Assembly: GCA_009663185.1 (NCBI GenBank)
Contig: VJZX01000018.1
Coordinates: 6,857-61,404 of the forward strand
DNA: 54,548 bases
Direction of reading: 5' to 3'
Source: Isoptericola halalbus
GTDB lineage: Bacteria > Actinomycetota > Actinomycetes > Actinomycetales > Cellulomonadaceae
Part shown: positions 40,709 through 51,568 of the stretch, in pieces
How the letters are laid out: every line of letters begins with the position of its first letter
How positions within the stretch are numbered: the first letter of the stretch is position 1
Translations under genes and position numbers: made by a program
The notes under the pieces: generated by a model
Seen by the model: only the letters and a program-made list of their open reading frames with translations
What the model was told of the DNA's origin: nothing
Database searches by the model: none

Positions 40709-41386
40709 GTGACCACACGGGGATTGACGGCGGCGGGGGAGGCGATCGCGCGACCGGTCGGGGCCGTTCTCGCGGCCCTTGTCGTCGTGACAGCTCGCGT
40801 CCGACGGTGGCGGCGCCCCCTGCACCCGCACGGAGTGCTGCTCGACGGCGTTCTCGTCGCCGCGGACGAACGGGCTGCGTCCGTGCTGCCGGGGCGGCGG
40901 ACCGAGGTCCTCGTCAGGCTCTCGCTCGCGGTGGGGCTGCCGCGCGGATTGCCCGACGTCGTCGGCGTCGCCGTCCGCTGGACCGATGACGGCGCTGCGC
41001 AGGACGTGCTGTTCGCCTCGACGGGTCAGGGTCGCCTGACGCGCTACCTCCTCGCGCCCCGGCGCACCCTCACGGGCGGCTGGCTGACGACTCTCATGCC
41101 TCTGCGCGCCCCGTGGGGGCCGGTCGTCCTGGCGCTGCGTCCCGCGAGCGCGTCACCCGCGCAGAGCGTGACGTTCGAGGTGCTGCACGCGTCGCCGACC
41201 GGGCCTTGGGAACCGTTCGGCACGCTCGAGCTGCACGGACGCCGCGAACCGAGTGCCCCGCGTGCCGGCGCCGGCCCCGGGGTGCGGTTCGACCCCACGC
41301 TCAACGCGCCCCGAAGACTGGGCACCTACCGCTGGGAGGACCTCCTGCGCGCGCGGGCCTACGCCGTCGCGCGGCGCGAGGCGTGA
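40709..41386 (+). CDS. conserved hypothetical protein
   Basis: A 225-aa protein without a clear family. Near the N-terminus there is one weak hydrophobic stretch (GAVLAALVVVTARV) and then LHPHGVLLDGVL. The middle block GLPRGLPDVVGVAVRWTDDGAAQDVLFASTG and RYLLAPRRTLTGGWLTTLMPLRAPWGPVVLALRP vaguely recalls catalase-related actinobacterial proteins, but I cannot confirm haem ligands. The C-terminus FDPTLNAPRRLGTYRWEDLLRARAYAVARR also supports a conserved protein. Start GTG 40709. Confidence 0.6.
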   Translation: MTTRGLTAAGEAIARPVGAVLAALVVVTARVRRWRRPLHPHGVLLDGVLVAADERAASVLPGRRTEVLVRLSLAVGLPRGLPDVVGVAVRWTDDGAAQDVLFASTGQGRLTRYLLAPRRTLTGGWLTTLMPLRAPWGPVVLALRPASASPAQSVTFEVLHASPTGPWEPFGTLELHGRREPSAPRAGAGPGVRFDPTLNAPRRLGTYRWEDLLRARAYAVARREA

Positions 41387-41405
41387 GGACGGCCCGCGGG
41401 CTCGT

Positions 41406-41990
41406 TCACGCGGCGTCGTCGCCCTCGGAGCGCAGCCGTGGCTCGGTGCGCAGCGCCGGGTTGACGCCAGCCTTGTCGGCGTAGAACGCGCGGATCGCGT
41501 CCATGTCAGCACGTACGCCGCCCGTGAGGCGCAGGGTCGGGCCGAGTCCCGTCGTCATCGTGGTGCGGTCGACGTAGCCGAGCGTCACGGGAAGGTCTGC
41601 CTCGCGCGCGATGCGGTAGAAGCCCGACTTCCAGCCCGAGCCCGAACGTGTGCCCTCGGGGGTGACGACGAGGTGGAAGACCTCGCCCCGCCGGGCACGC
41701 TCCACGACGTCGGCGACGACGCCGCTCGGGTCGCGCCGGTCGACAGGAAAGCCGCCGAGCGCGCGCATCACGGGAGCGCGCCAGCCACGGAACAGGGTGT
41801 GCTTGCCGAGCCACCGCACGTCCATCCCCTGGTCCCACGCGATCGCGAGCATGAGCACGAAGTCCCAGTTGGACGTGTGCGGCGCACCGATGAGGATGCC
41901 CGCCTCCTGCGGCGCCGGTTCGGTGCGCAGCCTCCAGCGGCTGAGCCGCCAGAACAGGCGCGCGACCGCGCGGCGGAGCGTTCTCGACAT
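41406..41990 (-). CDS. PlsC-type 1-acylglycerol-3-phosphate acyltransferase family protein
   Basis: A 194-aa acyltransferase. The catalytic HX4D motif is present as PHTSNWD (about residue 38), and the glycerophosphate-binding block appears as TPEGTRSGSGWKSGF (about 109). It should transfer acyl from acyl-CoA or acyl-ACP to a lysophospholipid or related acceptor at the membrane surface. There is no clear transmembrane helix. It is shorter than housekeeping PlsC, so a minor or specialised member is likely. ATG 41990. It is divergent from the O-methyltransferase gene. Confidence 0.85.
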   Translation of the reverse strand: MSRTLRRAVARLFWRLSRWRLRTEPAPQEAGILIGAPHTSNWDFVLMLAIAWDQGMDVRWLGKHTLFRGWRAPVMRALGGFPVDRRDPSGVVADVVERARRGEVFHLVVTPEGTRSGSGWKSGFYRIAREADLPVTLGYVDRTTMTTGLGPTLRLTGGVRADMDAIRAFYADKAGVNPALRTEPRLRSEGDDAA

Positions 41991-42049
41991 CGGATCACCG
42001 TAACCCCGCCCGCGTGCGGTCGTGGCGTCGGAAGTTCAGGATCGAGGGC

Positions 42050-42721
42050 ATGGACACCTCCGAGCAGGCATGGAGCGACGTCGACGCGTACCTGGTCGAC
42101 GAGCTGGTGAAACAGGACGACGCGCTTCTCGCGGCCCGGTCCTCGGCCCGCGAGCACGGCTTGCCGCCCATCGAGGTCGCGCCGAACCAGGGCGCGTTCC
42201 TCGCTCTCGTCACGCGGATCGCCCACGCCCGGCGGGTCCTCGAGGTCGGGACCCTGGCAGGGTACAGCGCGATCTGGTTCGCCCGGGCGGTCGGGGCCGG
42301 GGGACGTGTGACGACGGTCGAGCTGGATCCCCGGCACGCCGCGGTCGCCCGGGAGAACTTCGAGCGAGCCGGTGTCGCCGACCTGGTCGACGTCGAGGTC
42401 GGCCCGGCGCTCGACGTCCTCGCACGCCTGGCCGAGCAGGGCGTCGAGCCCTACGACGTCGTCTTCATCGACGCCGACAAGGCGAACATGCCGGCCTACC
42501 TGGAGCTCACCTTGCGCCTCGTGCGGGCGGGCAGCGTGATCGTGGGCGACAACATGGTCCGCAGCGGCGCGGTCATCGACCAGTCGAACAACGACCCGGA
42601 GGTCCAGGGCGTCCGGGACTTCCTGCACGCGATCGGCACCGACCCGCGGCTCGACGGGACGGCGCTGCAGACCGTCGGCTCGAAGGGATGGGACGGCTTC
42701 GCGATCGCCGTCGTGCGCTGA
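42050..42721 (+). CDS. class I O-methyltransferase (catechol-type)
   Basis: A 223-aa SAM-dependent O-methyltransferase of the catechol/caffeoyl-CoA type. Motif I is LEVGTLAGYSAIWFARA (about 64), the acidic end of strand 2 is TTVELDPRHAAVA, and the metal-binding Asp residues lie in VVFIDADKANMPAYLE (about 140) and GDNMVRSG. ATG 42050 is chosen over the upstream in-frame ATG 42014 because homology begins with the acidic helix SEQAWSDVDAYLVDEL. The substrate is unknown. The gene directly after it is a pseudogene. Confidence 0.9.
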   Translation: MDTSEQAWSDVDAYLVDELVKQDDALLAARSSAREHGLPPIEVAPNQGAFLALVTRIAHARRVLEVGTLAGYSAIWFARAVGAGGRVTTVELDPRHAAVARENFERAGVADLVDVEVGPALDVLARLAEQGVEPYDVVFIDADKANMPAYLELTLRLVRAGSVIVGDNMVRSGAVIDQSNNDPEVQGVRDFLHAIGTDPRLDGTALQTVGSKGWDGFAIAVVR

Positions 42722-42756
42722 CCCGTTCGCCCTCGCCCTCCGGCCACTCTCCCCAG

Positions 42757-43659
42757 CGCGTACTTCCAGGCGGCGCGTCACGCACCGGTGCGCCAGGAGC
42801 TCGCTACGTTTGCGCAGGCCGTTGCGACCTCGTCGCTCCCCGGCGCAGGCGTGGCTGACGGTAACGAGCCGGCGTCGCTCACCGCGGCTCTTCGACTCCT
42901 GGCTGCGACGCTCCCCACGGATTCTCCAGCCGTCGTCGTGATCGACGAGCTGCCCTGGCTGCTCGAAAGGATCGAGTTCCCCGAGACGACTCACGCCCGC
43001 GCGGTGCTGTCCGCAATCGGCGGCCGGGGCGAGCGAACGTACACCGGGATCTTGCAGACCTTGAACGGTGCGATCTCACCGGCAACGCTGGACCGTGCTC
43101 TGTCGCTGCTCTCGCAGAAGCGAGTACTCGCGGCCGACGAGCCGCTCTCCACCAAGAGAGCCACGAGAGACCGCCGATGGCGGGTGTCCGATCCCGCCCT
43201 ACGGTTCTGGCTCGCGATCGTCGAGCCGGCGCTGGCCGACGTCGACCGTGGCCGCCCCGACCTCGCGTCGGCGCGATTCGACACCGGGTAGCCTCCTGGC
43301 GCGGACGGGCGATCGAACCGGTCATCCGCGACGCTCTCGCGCGAATCCTGCCCGACGACCGATGGCCGCATGCCAGTGAGATCGGCGGCTGGTGGCCACG
43401 GACGAACACCCCGGAGATCGACCTCGTCGCGGGGAACGGTCGACCTGCGGAGCGGATCGCCTTCGTTGGGACGATCAAGTGGCACGCCACCGGCAAGGTC
43501 ACGACGGCCGAGGTGGACGAGCTGGCGGCCGCGGCGGTCCGGGTGCCCGGCGTCGGCGCGGGCACGCCGCTCGTCGCAGTGTGCCCGGGCGGTGCAGTCG
43601 ACGACGCGCGGCTCGCGCAGACCTGGACCGCCGACGTCCTGCTCCGGGCGTGGTCCTAG
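42757..43659 (+). pseudogene. DUF234-type AAA ATPase, truncated and frameshifted
   Basis: A decayed member of the archaeal-type ATPase/DUF234 family. Family-like text begins abruptly at YFQAARHAP (about 42763) with the N-terminal P-loop region missing. It continues to Walker B VVVIDELPWLLERIEFPE, then jumps to THARAVLSAIGGRGERTYTGI, skipping a segment. The DUF234 part runs to a stop at 43289-43291, and the rest (SWRGRAIEPVIRDALARILPD, NTPEIDLVAG, FVGTIKW) continues in another frame to 43659. The frame change corresponds to one missing base near 43285. Multiple defects argue for real decay. Confidence 0.75.
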
Positions 43660-43715
43660 GACGCAGCACCTGACCGGTCCCGCATACGGCACCTGCGGTC
43701 CGGCCGTCCTGGTCC

Positions 43716-44420
43716 TCACGCCGTCAAGAGAGCCGCGTTCAGGAAGTCGGCGCCGAACGTGCCAGGAACGTCGTCGCGAACAGGGCGCACGTCGAGGGGG
43801 TGCAGCGGCGCGAAGATCCGTTCCAGGTCCTCGAGCAGGAACGACATCCCTCCGCCCAGATCGCCGCTGGCCAGCACGTCGCGGTCGGACGGACTCGGCT
43901 GGCGCTCCTGCGAGAACGCGACGATCGCGTACCTTCCGCCGGGAGCGAGCAGCGGCAGGATCCGCTCCCGGTAGGTGATCCGCCGATGCGGTGCCAGGTG
44001 GTGGAAGCATCCGGAGTCGTAGACGATGTCGAACGGCCCGGTGGGCAGCGGGTCACGCAGCACGTCGAGCGCGGTCACGGTCATCGCCTCCGGGAGCTCG
44101 GGCCGGACGGAGTCGAGCAGCGGAGCGGCCAGGTCCACGCCCACGACGTCGGCACCCCGCTCCGCCAGCCACGCGCCGTTGCGCCCGTTGCCGCACCCGA
44201 CGTCGAGCACCCGGGCGCCGTCGAGATCGCCGAGCAGGCCGCGGTCGTACCAGTCGACGAGCGGCTCGTCCGGGAGACGCATGTTGAGGGGGTGCCCCTC
44301 GCGCGTGAGCATGCCCGTCCAGAAGTCCGCCGCGTCCGTGCTGGTCGGGTCACCGCGCCGGCTCTCGGCGACGACGCGGTCCAGCTCCTCGAACAGCTCG
44401 TCGACGTTTCCGATCCTCAT
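43716..44420 (-). CDS. class I SAM-dependent methyltransferase
   Basis: A 234-aa methyltransferase. Motif I is ARVLDVGCGNGRNGAWLAERGADVVGVDLA; then FDIVYDSGCFHHLAPHRRITYRERILPLLAPGGRYAIVAFS, a small-molecule methyltransferase pattern (YDSGCFHH is common among TPMT/TehB-like enzymes). The acceptor is unknown. ATG 44420 is chosen because conservation begins at VDELFEELDRVV; the reading frame extends further upstream without clear support and no good ribosome site is seen. Confidence 0.85.
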   Translation of the reverse strand: MRIGNVDELFEELDRVVAESRRGDPTSTDAADFWTGMLTREGHPLNMRLPDEPLVDWYDRGLLGDLDGARVLDVGCGNGRNGAWLAERGADVVGVDLAAPLLDSVRPELPEAMTVTALDVLRDPLPTGPFDIVYDSGCFHHLAPHRRITYRERILPLLAPGGRYAIVAFSQERQPSPSDRDVLASGDLGGGMSFLLEDLERIFAPLHPLDVRPVRDDVPGTFGADFLNAALLTA

Positions 44421-44613
44421 CCATGAATCCAACCCGATCTGGCCGATCTCGTGGGCACCTGTGCTGGTGTGTCGCCGCGCCTTCTCGGCGTCGCTCGGTG
44501 GAGGAGGCTCTGGGCAGTTCTCCCCATGGTCCACCCCTCCACCGCGGTCTACCGTCGCCGTGGCACGGCGGGCGCCGTGTCATGCGAGAGCGACACGCGA
44601 CGAGGGAGACGAC

Positions 44614-45717
44614 ATGAGCGCACGGACGCGGCTGAGGGCCGCCACGATGATCGTGGCCACGGGCCTTCTTGCAAGCCTCGGGGTGGGCACGACGGCGCCG
44701 TCCGCGGTGGCCGACGTCGACGGCGACGGCGGCGGTGACGCCCTGTGCTACACGACGTCGACGAACGCCGACACCTGGTACGACGGCCCCTCGGCGAGCA
44801 AGCGCTACGACAACAAGTTCTGGCGGTTCAACAACGCGACCGACAGGGCCGTGATCGACATCCCCGCGGGCCTGCTCCAAGACCGGTACATCCCCCAGGG
44901 CCTGGCCGCGGTCAGCAACTGGAACGGCACCGCCGAGGATATCCTGCTGATCTCCGCCTACCGGGAGAACGTCGACGGCGACGACCACGAGGACGGCCCG
45001 AGCCGCGTCTACGGGGTCGTGGCGAGCGGTGGCCGCACCGGCACGGGGCTCGGCTACGTCACGCTCGGCAAGAACACGGACGACAACGCCGCGCTGTGGG
45101 GTCACGCCGGCGGACTGGCGGTCTACAAGGGCTACGTCCACGTGGGCAGCGAGAACGCCATCTACGCCTATCCGTGGTCCCGGATCAAGAACGGCCTGCA
45201 GGGCGCGAGCTCCGGCACGCCGGTGCGGCCGAGCGCCGTCGAGGGCACCAGCTACACGGTCGGCTTCATGGGTTCGGGCGGCGGCTACCTGTGGGCCGGC
45301 AGGTTCGAGAAGGACACCACAGCGCACCTCAACCGCTACGTGCACACCAGCGGCACCAACGGCCGGCTGACGTACAAGAGCCAGCTCTTCGCGCCGAAGA
45401 AGACGCAGGGGGTCGCGGTCACGGACCAGGGCGTCATCTTCACGACGTCATGGACGCGCGGCGACCGCAGCAACGTCTGGGTGTTCAAGCGGGGGATCTC
45501 CACGCGGACGGACGCGAACAACTCGTGCTTCCGTGCGCCGTCGATGATCGAGGGCGTCACGACGCTCAACGGCCGCGCCTACGTGATCTATGAGGGCGCC
45601 GCGTACAAGTACCTCAACGACGGCAACGGCCGCCCGCGCAACGTGGTGTCGCGGATTCACAGCGCTGACCTGGGCGACCTGTTCGGCCTCCTGGCGAACG
45701 CCGAGACGAACGACTGA
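44614..45717 (+). CDS. secreted protein of unknown function
   Basis: A 367-aa protein with a signal peptide (MSARTRLRAATMIVATGLLASLGVG, cleavage near AVADVDG about 35). ATG 44614 has GAGGGAG 6 bases upstream. The mature part is rich in Gly, Tyr, Trp, Asn and short strand-like blocks (GHAGGLAVYKGYVHVGSENAIYAYPWS, GFMGSGGGYLWAGRFEKD, GVAVTDQGVIFTTSWTRGD), suggesting a beta-propeller, though I cannot name the family. It is followed by a palindromic repeat and a convergent secreted protease gene. Confidence 0.7.
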   Translation: MSARTRLRAATMIVATGLLASLGVGTTAPSAVADVDGDGGGDALCYTTSTNADTWYDGPSASKRYDNKFWRFNNATDRAVIDIPAGLLQDRYIPQGLAAVSNWNGTAEDILLISAYRENVDGDDHEDGPSRVYGVVASGGRTGTGLGYVTLGKNTDDNAALWGHAGGLAVYKGYVHVGSENAIYAYPWSRIKNGLQGASSGTPVRPSAVEGTSYTVGFMGSGGGYLWAGRFEKDTTAHLNRYVHTSGTNGRLTYKSQLFAPKKTQGVAVTDQGVIFTTSWTRGDRSNVWVFKRGISTRTDANNSCFRAPSMIEGVTTLNGRAYVIYEGAAYKYLNDGNGRPRNVVSRIHSADLGDLFGLLANAETND

Positions 45718-45770
45718 TCCCATCCTCGGGGCGAAGCTCGCCATCCGGAACCGCGCGCCCCTCGGCCGAT

Positions 45771-45820
45771 GGCTACAGCTTGTCCCCGGATTCCGCGGAA
45801 AACGGGGACAAACTGTAGCC
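45771..45820. repeat. dispersed palindromic element, copy 2
   Basis: Arms GGCTACAGCTTGTCCCCG (45771-45788) and, on the opposite strand from 45803-45820, GGCTACAGTTTGTCCCCG: 18 bp with one mismatch around a 14-nt centre. It shares GGCTAC.G.TTGTCCCCG with the element at 10161-10222. It lies between convergent genes. Confidence 0.85.
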
Positions 45821-45844
45821 GTCGAGCCGGTGGGGTCGGGGGTG

Positions 45845-46741
45845 TCAGTCGATGAACTGGCCCAGCCAGGCGAGGTCGTCCGCGGTGTCGATGCGATAGA
45901 GGCCGCTCGTGCCGGCGCAGGTCGTGTTCACTCCGAACGACGTCACCGTCACCACCGTGTCGGTGCCCGCGATGAACGTGGGACCGCCGGAGTCACCGGA
46001 GCACGTGCCGCCGGTGTGGGCGTTGCTGGTCAGGACGACGTATGCGTCGTTGGCCGTGCCGCCGCCGAACTGGCGGTAGCCGATGAGCTCGCCGCCGGCC
46101 TTGAGCCTCGTCCAGTCGCCCTGGCTCAGACGGCCCTGGCCCTGGCTGTCCGGCATGGACCACTGGAGGCCGTAGCCGACCGTGGTGTAGGAGTCGCGGG
46201 CGTTCTTGCGGGTCGCGAGCTGCGCGTCCCAGTAGCCCAGGTCGGGCAGCTGCCCGTAGGTCTCGAAGGTGACCCCGGGGGCCAGCGTGACGTCGTCGAC
46301 GATCCCGACGTCGTGCAGGTAGAACAGGGCGTCGTCGTACTCCGGGTGGCTCACCGCCTCGTAGCTCCAGGCGTCGGCCGCGAGCTCGCTGTCCTGGTCG
46401 ATGGCGTCGGCGAAGACGACGAACTCCCGGGCGGCCTGCACGTCGCGAAGGTCCTCGCCGAACCAGATGGCGACGGCGTCGGCGCCGTAGGTGCAGTGCC
46501 CCGCGGTGAGGAAGGTGTCCTCGTCCATCTGGGTCCCAGAGCACCGCCAGGATGCACGCAGCTCGTCGTCGATCTGCACGTCGTCGCCGTTCGCGTCGGT
46601 CCACGTGTAGGCGATCATGAGGCCGACGTGGGGGTGCTCGCCCGCGTCGGGCTCGCCGTACTTGACTGCGGCGGCGGGGCCCGCGGTGAGGGCCACCGCG
46701 GCGATACCGGCCACTGCGGCGAGGGGGGTTCGCATACGCAT
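45845..46741 (-). CDS. secreted trypsin-like serine protease (S1 family)
   Basis: A 298-aa secreted protease. The signal peptide reads MRMRTPLAAVAGIAAVALTAGPAAA, and the mature protein begins near VKYGEPD. The catalytic triad is visible: His in LTAGHCTYG, Asp in HDVGIVDD and Ser in GTCSGDSGGPTF. Four or more Cys suggest disulfides. ATG 46741 follows AAAGGACGACG; an in-frame ATG two codons on (46735) is also possible. The gene has a 279-base upstream gap shared with the hydrolase, holding its promoter; I see no other gene there. Confidence 0.88.
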   Translation of the reverse strand: MRMRTPLAAVAGIAAVALTAGPAAAVKYGEPDAGEHPHVGLMIAYTWTDANGDDVQIDDELRASWRCSGTQMDEDTFLTAGHCTYGADAVAIWFGEDLRDVQAAREFVVFADAIDQDSELAADAWSYEAVSHPEYDDALFYLHDVGIVDDVTLAPGVTFETYGQLPDLGYWDAQLATRKNARDSYTTVGYGLQWSMPDSQGQGRLSQGDWTRLKAGGELIGYRQFGGGTANDAYVVLTSNAHTGGTCSGDSGGPTFIAGTDTVVTVTSFGVNTTCAGTSGLYRIDTADDLAWLGQFID

Positions 46742-47020
46742 CGTTGCGTCGTCCTTTCGGTCGGTTGGTGCTTCATGGCACCGTCGAACACGGTAGCCCG
46801 TGGCATCGGTCGCCGCCGTGCATCGCTGGAGGTTCCTGCGGGGCCTGACGCTGGACGACCCGTGATGCGTGAAGAAGACCTTCCCGACCTTCCATGCGGT
46901 GCTGGGCGACGTCGCCCGCTCGTTCACGAACAGCCAGGTGTGAAGTGACCCTCAACCCTGTGGTGTGCTGACAGCCAGTCAGTCCTGTGCCGACCGGAGG
47001 AGGCGAGCGCGCTGGCACCG

Positions 47021-47797
47021 GTGGTTCTCGTACACGGCCTGTATCACTGCCCCGCGCACTTCGAGATGGTGGCAGGACGCCTGCGAACCGCAGGCGCCGA
47101 GGTTGTCGTTCCCGAGCTCCACCGGGGCTCGCTGCCCGCGGACACGGCAGCGGTCCAGTCGGCCGTCGACGCACTGCGGGAGCCGCCGCTCGTGCTCGGC
47201 CACTCCTATGGCGGCTCGGTGATCACCGGGGTGCGCGGAGCGGGACACTTGGTCTACCTGGCGGCCTTCGTGCTGGATGACGGTGAGAGCGCCGCCGGTT
47301 TGGGCGGGACGTCCCCGCAGCTTCAGGATGCGATCAGTCCTGGAACGGACGGCTCGACGAGCCTGGATCCCGGTCGTGCTGCTGAAGTCCTCTACGGCGA
47401 CTGTCCCAAGCCTCTCGCGGCCTGGGCCGTTGACCTCTTGCGTGCGCAATCTCCTGGTTGTGGACGAGGGATCCCAGAGCGCCACAGCTGGAAGCACACG
47501 CCGTCCACCTACGTCGTCTGCGCGGACGACCGGGCGATCGATCCGGGTCTGCAGCGGATGATGGCCGCACGCTGCACCAACATGCGCGAGTGGCAGACGG
47601 GCCACTCCCCATTCGTGGGACGGGCGGACCTCGTCGTCGGGCTCGTGCAAGAGCTTCTCGCGACCACCAGCACGTTGCGCGAGGCGAGACGTAGGGCGTC
47701 GACGCCCTGCCTCCCCCGTCCTGATCGAACAGACGCTGCGTCAACGCTGCCTTGCCTGGGGGCTGGGAATCTCGGACGTCGTGCCAAGGTTGAGTGA
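47021..47797 (+). CDS. alpha/beta hydrolase
   Basis: A 258-aa alpha/beta-hydrolase: opening strand VVLVHGLYHCPAHF with oxyanion HG, nucleophile elbow GHSYGGS, and a late HSPF segment near the catalytic His (QTGHSPFVGRADLV). Likely an esterase-like enzyme. The start is odd: the first recognised start codon, GTG 47021, lies inside the first conserved strand and is 18 bases from AGGAGG (46997-47002). An in-frame CTG at 47012 would be well spaced (9 bases) and give LAPVVLVHG. The C-terminus has an extra 40-residue tail, and its last codons overlap the first HAIR element of the dnaK operon. Confidence 0.75.
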   Translation: MVLVHGLYHCPAHFEMVAGRLRTAGAEVVVPELHRGSLPADTAAVQSAVDALREPPLVLGHSYGGSVITGVRGAGHLVYLAAFVLDDGESAAGLGGTSPQLQDAISPGTDGSTSLDPGRAAEVLYGDCPKPLAAWAVDLLRAQSPGCGRGIPERHSWKHTPSTYVVCADDRAIDPGLQRMMAARCTNMREWQTGHSPFVGRADLVVGLVQELLATTSTLREARRRASTPCLPRPDRTDAASTLPCLGAGNLGRRAKVE

Positions 47798-47808
47798 GAT
47801 GGACTCAA
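47790..47808. promoter_or_regulatory. HAIR element 1 (HspR operator)
   Basis: TTGAGT-gagatgg-ACTCAA is a HspR-associated inverted repeat with the standard 7-base spacer. It overlaps the stop of the preceding hydrolase gene and lies 93 bases before dnaK. Confidence 0.9.
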
Positions 47809-47851
47809 GTTTGGCGCTCGCGGCTTGCCTACTTCGCCGTCGCGACCTAAG

Positions 47852-47870
47852 TTGAGCGAAGACGACTCAA
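47852..47870. promoter_or_regulatory. HAIR element 2 (HspR operator)
   Basis: TTGAGC-gaagacg-ACTCAA, one mismatch between arms, 30 bases before the dnaK start. Paired HAIR sites are typical for HspR repression of dnaK operons; HspR is encoded as the fourth gene here, giving feedback control. Confidence 0.88.
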
Positions 47871-47900
47871 TCTGAAGTCCATCGCACGGAGGAACGCACC

Positions 47901-49777
<1,877 letters not shown>

Positions 49778-49781
<4 letters not shown>

Positions 49782-50452
49782 CCGACAAGAACCCGCAGGG
49801 TGCCCCCGAGCCCGCCGAGGGCTCGGGGGACGCCCCCTTCCAGTTCACCGACAAGCGCAAGGTCGACCCCACCTCGGGCGCGCCGCGCGAGACGGCCGCG
49901 CCGTCGTCGAAGGAGGCGGCGCAGGATGCCGCCGAGGCCGAGGCCCTCGAGGCGGTGGGCGACGGCCGGGACCCGCTCGAGGCGCTCGACTTCGAGCCCG
50001 AGGGCGAGGCGGCCGAGAACGCCGACCTGCTCAGGGCCAAGATCGAGGCGGCCGAGCATCTCGACGCCCTTCAGCGCGAGCGCGCGGCGTTCACGAACTA
50101 CCGCAACCGCTCGCTGCGCGACCAGGACGCGGCCCGGACGCGCGGCACGCAGGACGTGCTCACCGCCCTGCTGCCCGTGCTCGACGACATCGAGCGGGCC
50201 AAGCAGCACGCGGAGCTGAGCGGCCCGATGGCGGCGATCGCCGAGAAGCTCGACGTCACGCTCGCCAAGTTCGGCATCGAGCGCTTCGGCGCGGTGGGGG
50301 AGGAGTTCGACCCCACCGTCCACGAGGCGCTCATGCACTCGACGGACGCCGGGGCCGACTCCACCACGGTCAACCTGGTGGTCGAGCCCGGCTACCGCAT
50401 CGGGGAGAAGGTGGTCCGCGCCGCCCGTGTCGGCGTCGTCGGACCGGAGTAG
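49778..50452 (+). CDS. grpE: nucleotide exchange factor GrpE
   Basis: A 224-aa GrpE that releases ADP from DnaK. The N-terminal 80 residues are acidic and disordered, then comes a long helix ([43 protein letters not shown]) and the beta domain ([41 protein letters not shown]). Start GTG 49778 overlaps the dnaK stop (GTGA). Length is typical for actinobacteria. Confidence 0.96.
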
Positions 50453-50506
50453 TCCCCTGGTGAGGTGGGATCCTAGAACACCCACAGCATCACGAAGGGA
50501 GGCGTC

Positions 50507-51511
50507 GTGACCGGCCAGGACTGGATCGAGAAGGACTTCTACGCGGCTCTCGGCGTCCCCAAGGACGCCGACGACGCGGCGATCAAGAAGGCCTACCGCA
50601 AGCTCGCGCGCCAGTACCACCCCGACCAGAACGCGGGCGACGCCGCGGCCGAGGCGCGGTTCAAGGAGATCGGCGAGGCGTACGCCGTGCTCTCCGACCC
50701 CGAGCACCGCAAGCAGTACGACGCGCTGCGTGCGATGGCCGGCGGCGGCGCCCGCTTCGCCCCTGGCCCGGGCGGCGGCGCGGGCGGCGGGTTCGAGGAC
50801 ATCTTCGGAGCCATGTTCGGAGGCGGTCAGCCGGCCGGCGCGGGCGGGCCGCGCGTCCGGTACTCGCAGACGACGTCGGGCGGGGGATTCGAGGACATCC
50901 TCGGGTCGATGTTCGGCGGCATGGGCGGGCAGCGCACCGGGTTCGGCGCGCCGCCGGCGACCCGGGGCGCCGACGTCGAGACCTCCACGACGCTGCCGTT
51001 CCGTGCCGCGGTCGAGGGGGCCACGGTCGAGCTCGTCGTGGACGGGCGCAAGATCACGGCGCGCATCCCCGCCGGTGTCAACGACGGACGCAAGATCCGC
51101 CTGCGCGGCAAGGGCCGGCCGGGGGTCGCGGGCGGCCCTGCGGGTGACCTGCTCATCGCTGTGCACGTCGCCGGGCACCCCGTGTTCTCGCTCGACGGGA
51201 CGAGCCTGCGCGTGACTGTGCCGGTCACGTTCGCCGAGGCGACCCTGGGCACCACGGTCGAGGTGCCGACCCTGTCCGGCGACGCCGTGCGCGTCAAGAT
51301 CCCGGCCGGCACGCCGTCGGGCCGTGTGCTGCGGGTCAAGGGCCGGGGGGTGACGACGGCGAAGGGCACCGGCGACCTGCTCGTCACCGTCCAGGTCGTG
51401 GTCCCGCAGAAGCTGAGCCGCAAGGCGAAGGAAGCGCTCGAGGAGTTCGCCGCCGAGAGCGACCACGAAGACGTGCGCGCCGAGCTGCGGCGCCAGGCCG
51501 CGGCGCGGTAG
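50507..51511 (+). CDS. dnaJ: co-chaperone DnaJ lacking the zinc-finger domain
   Basis: A 334-aa J-protein that stimulates DnaK's ATPase. The J-domain has [15 protein letters not shown] (HPD near residue 37), then a Gly/Phe-rich region with [12 protein letters not shown] and [14 protein letters not shown], and C-terminal peptide-binding domains ([33 protein letters not shown]). The four CxxCxGxG zinc repeats of canonical DnaJ are absent, as in CbpA-type J-proteins. GTG 50507 follows GGGAGG. It lies 54 bases after grpE in the same operon; hspR follows after 57 bases. Confidence 0.94.
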   Translation: MTGQDWIEKDFYAALGVPKDADDAAIKKAYRKLARQYHPDQNAGDAAAEARFKEIGEAYAVLSDPEHRKQYDALRAMAGGGARFAPGPGGGAGGGFEDIFGAMFGGGQPAGAGGPRVRYSQTTSGGGFEDILGSMFGGMGGQRTGFGAPPATRGADVETSTTLPFRAAVEGATVELVVDGRKITARIPAGVNDGRKIRLRGKGRPGVAGGPAGDLLIAVHVAGHPVFSLDGTSLRVTVPVTFAEATLGTTVEVPTLSGDAVRVKIPAGTPSGRVLRVKGRGVTTAKGTGDLLVTVQVVVPQKLSRKAKEALEEFAAESDHEDVRAELRRQAAAR

Positions 51512-51568
51512 CCCCGATAGGGTCGCCGCACGAGGGCGTGCACCAGACCATGGCGGAGGAGGGCTGAC

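Noticed and set aside
46868-46942. Short ORF MKKTFPTFHAVLGDVARSFTNSQV before the hydrolase gene
   Set aside because: No ribosome site, no family match recognised, and it overlaps another open frame; kept as intergenic.
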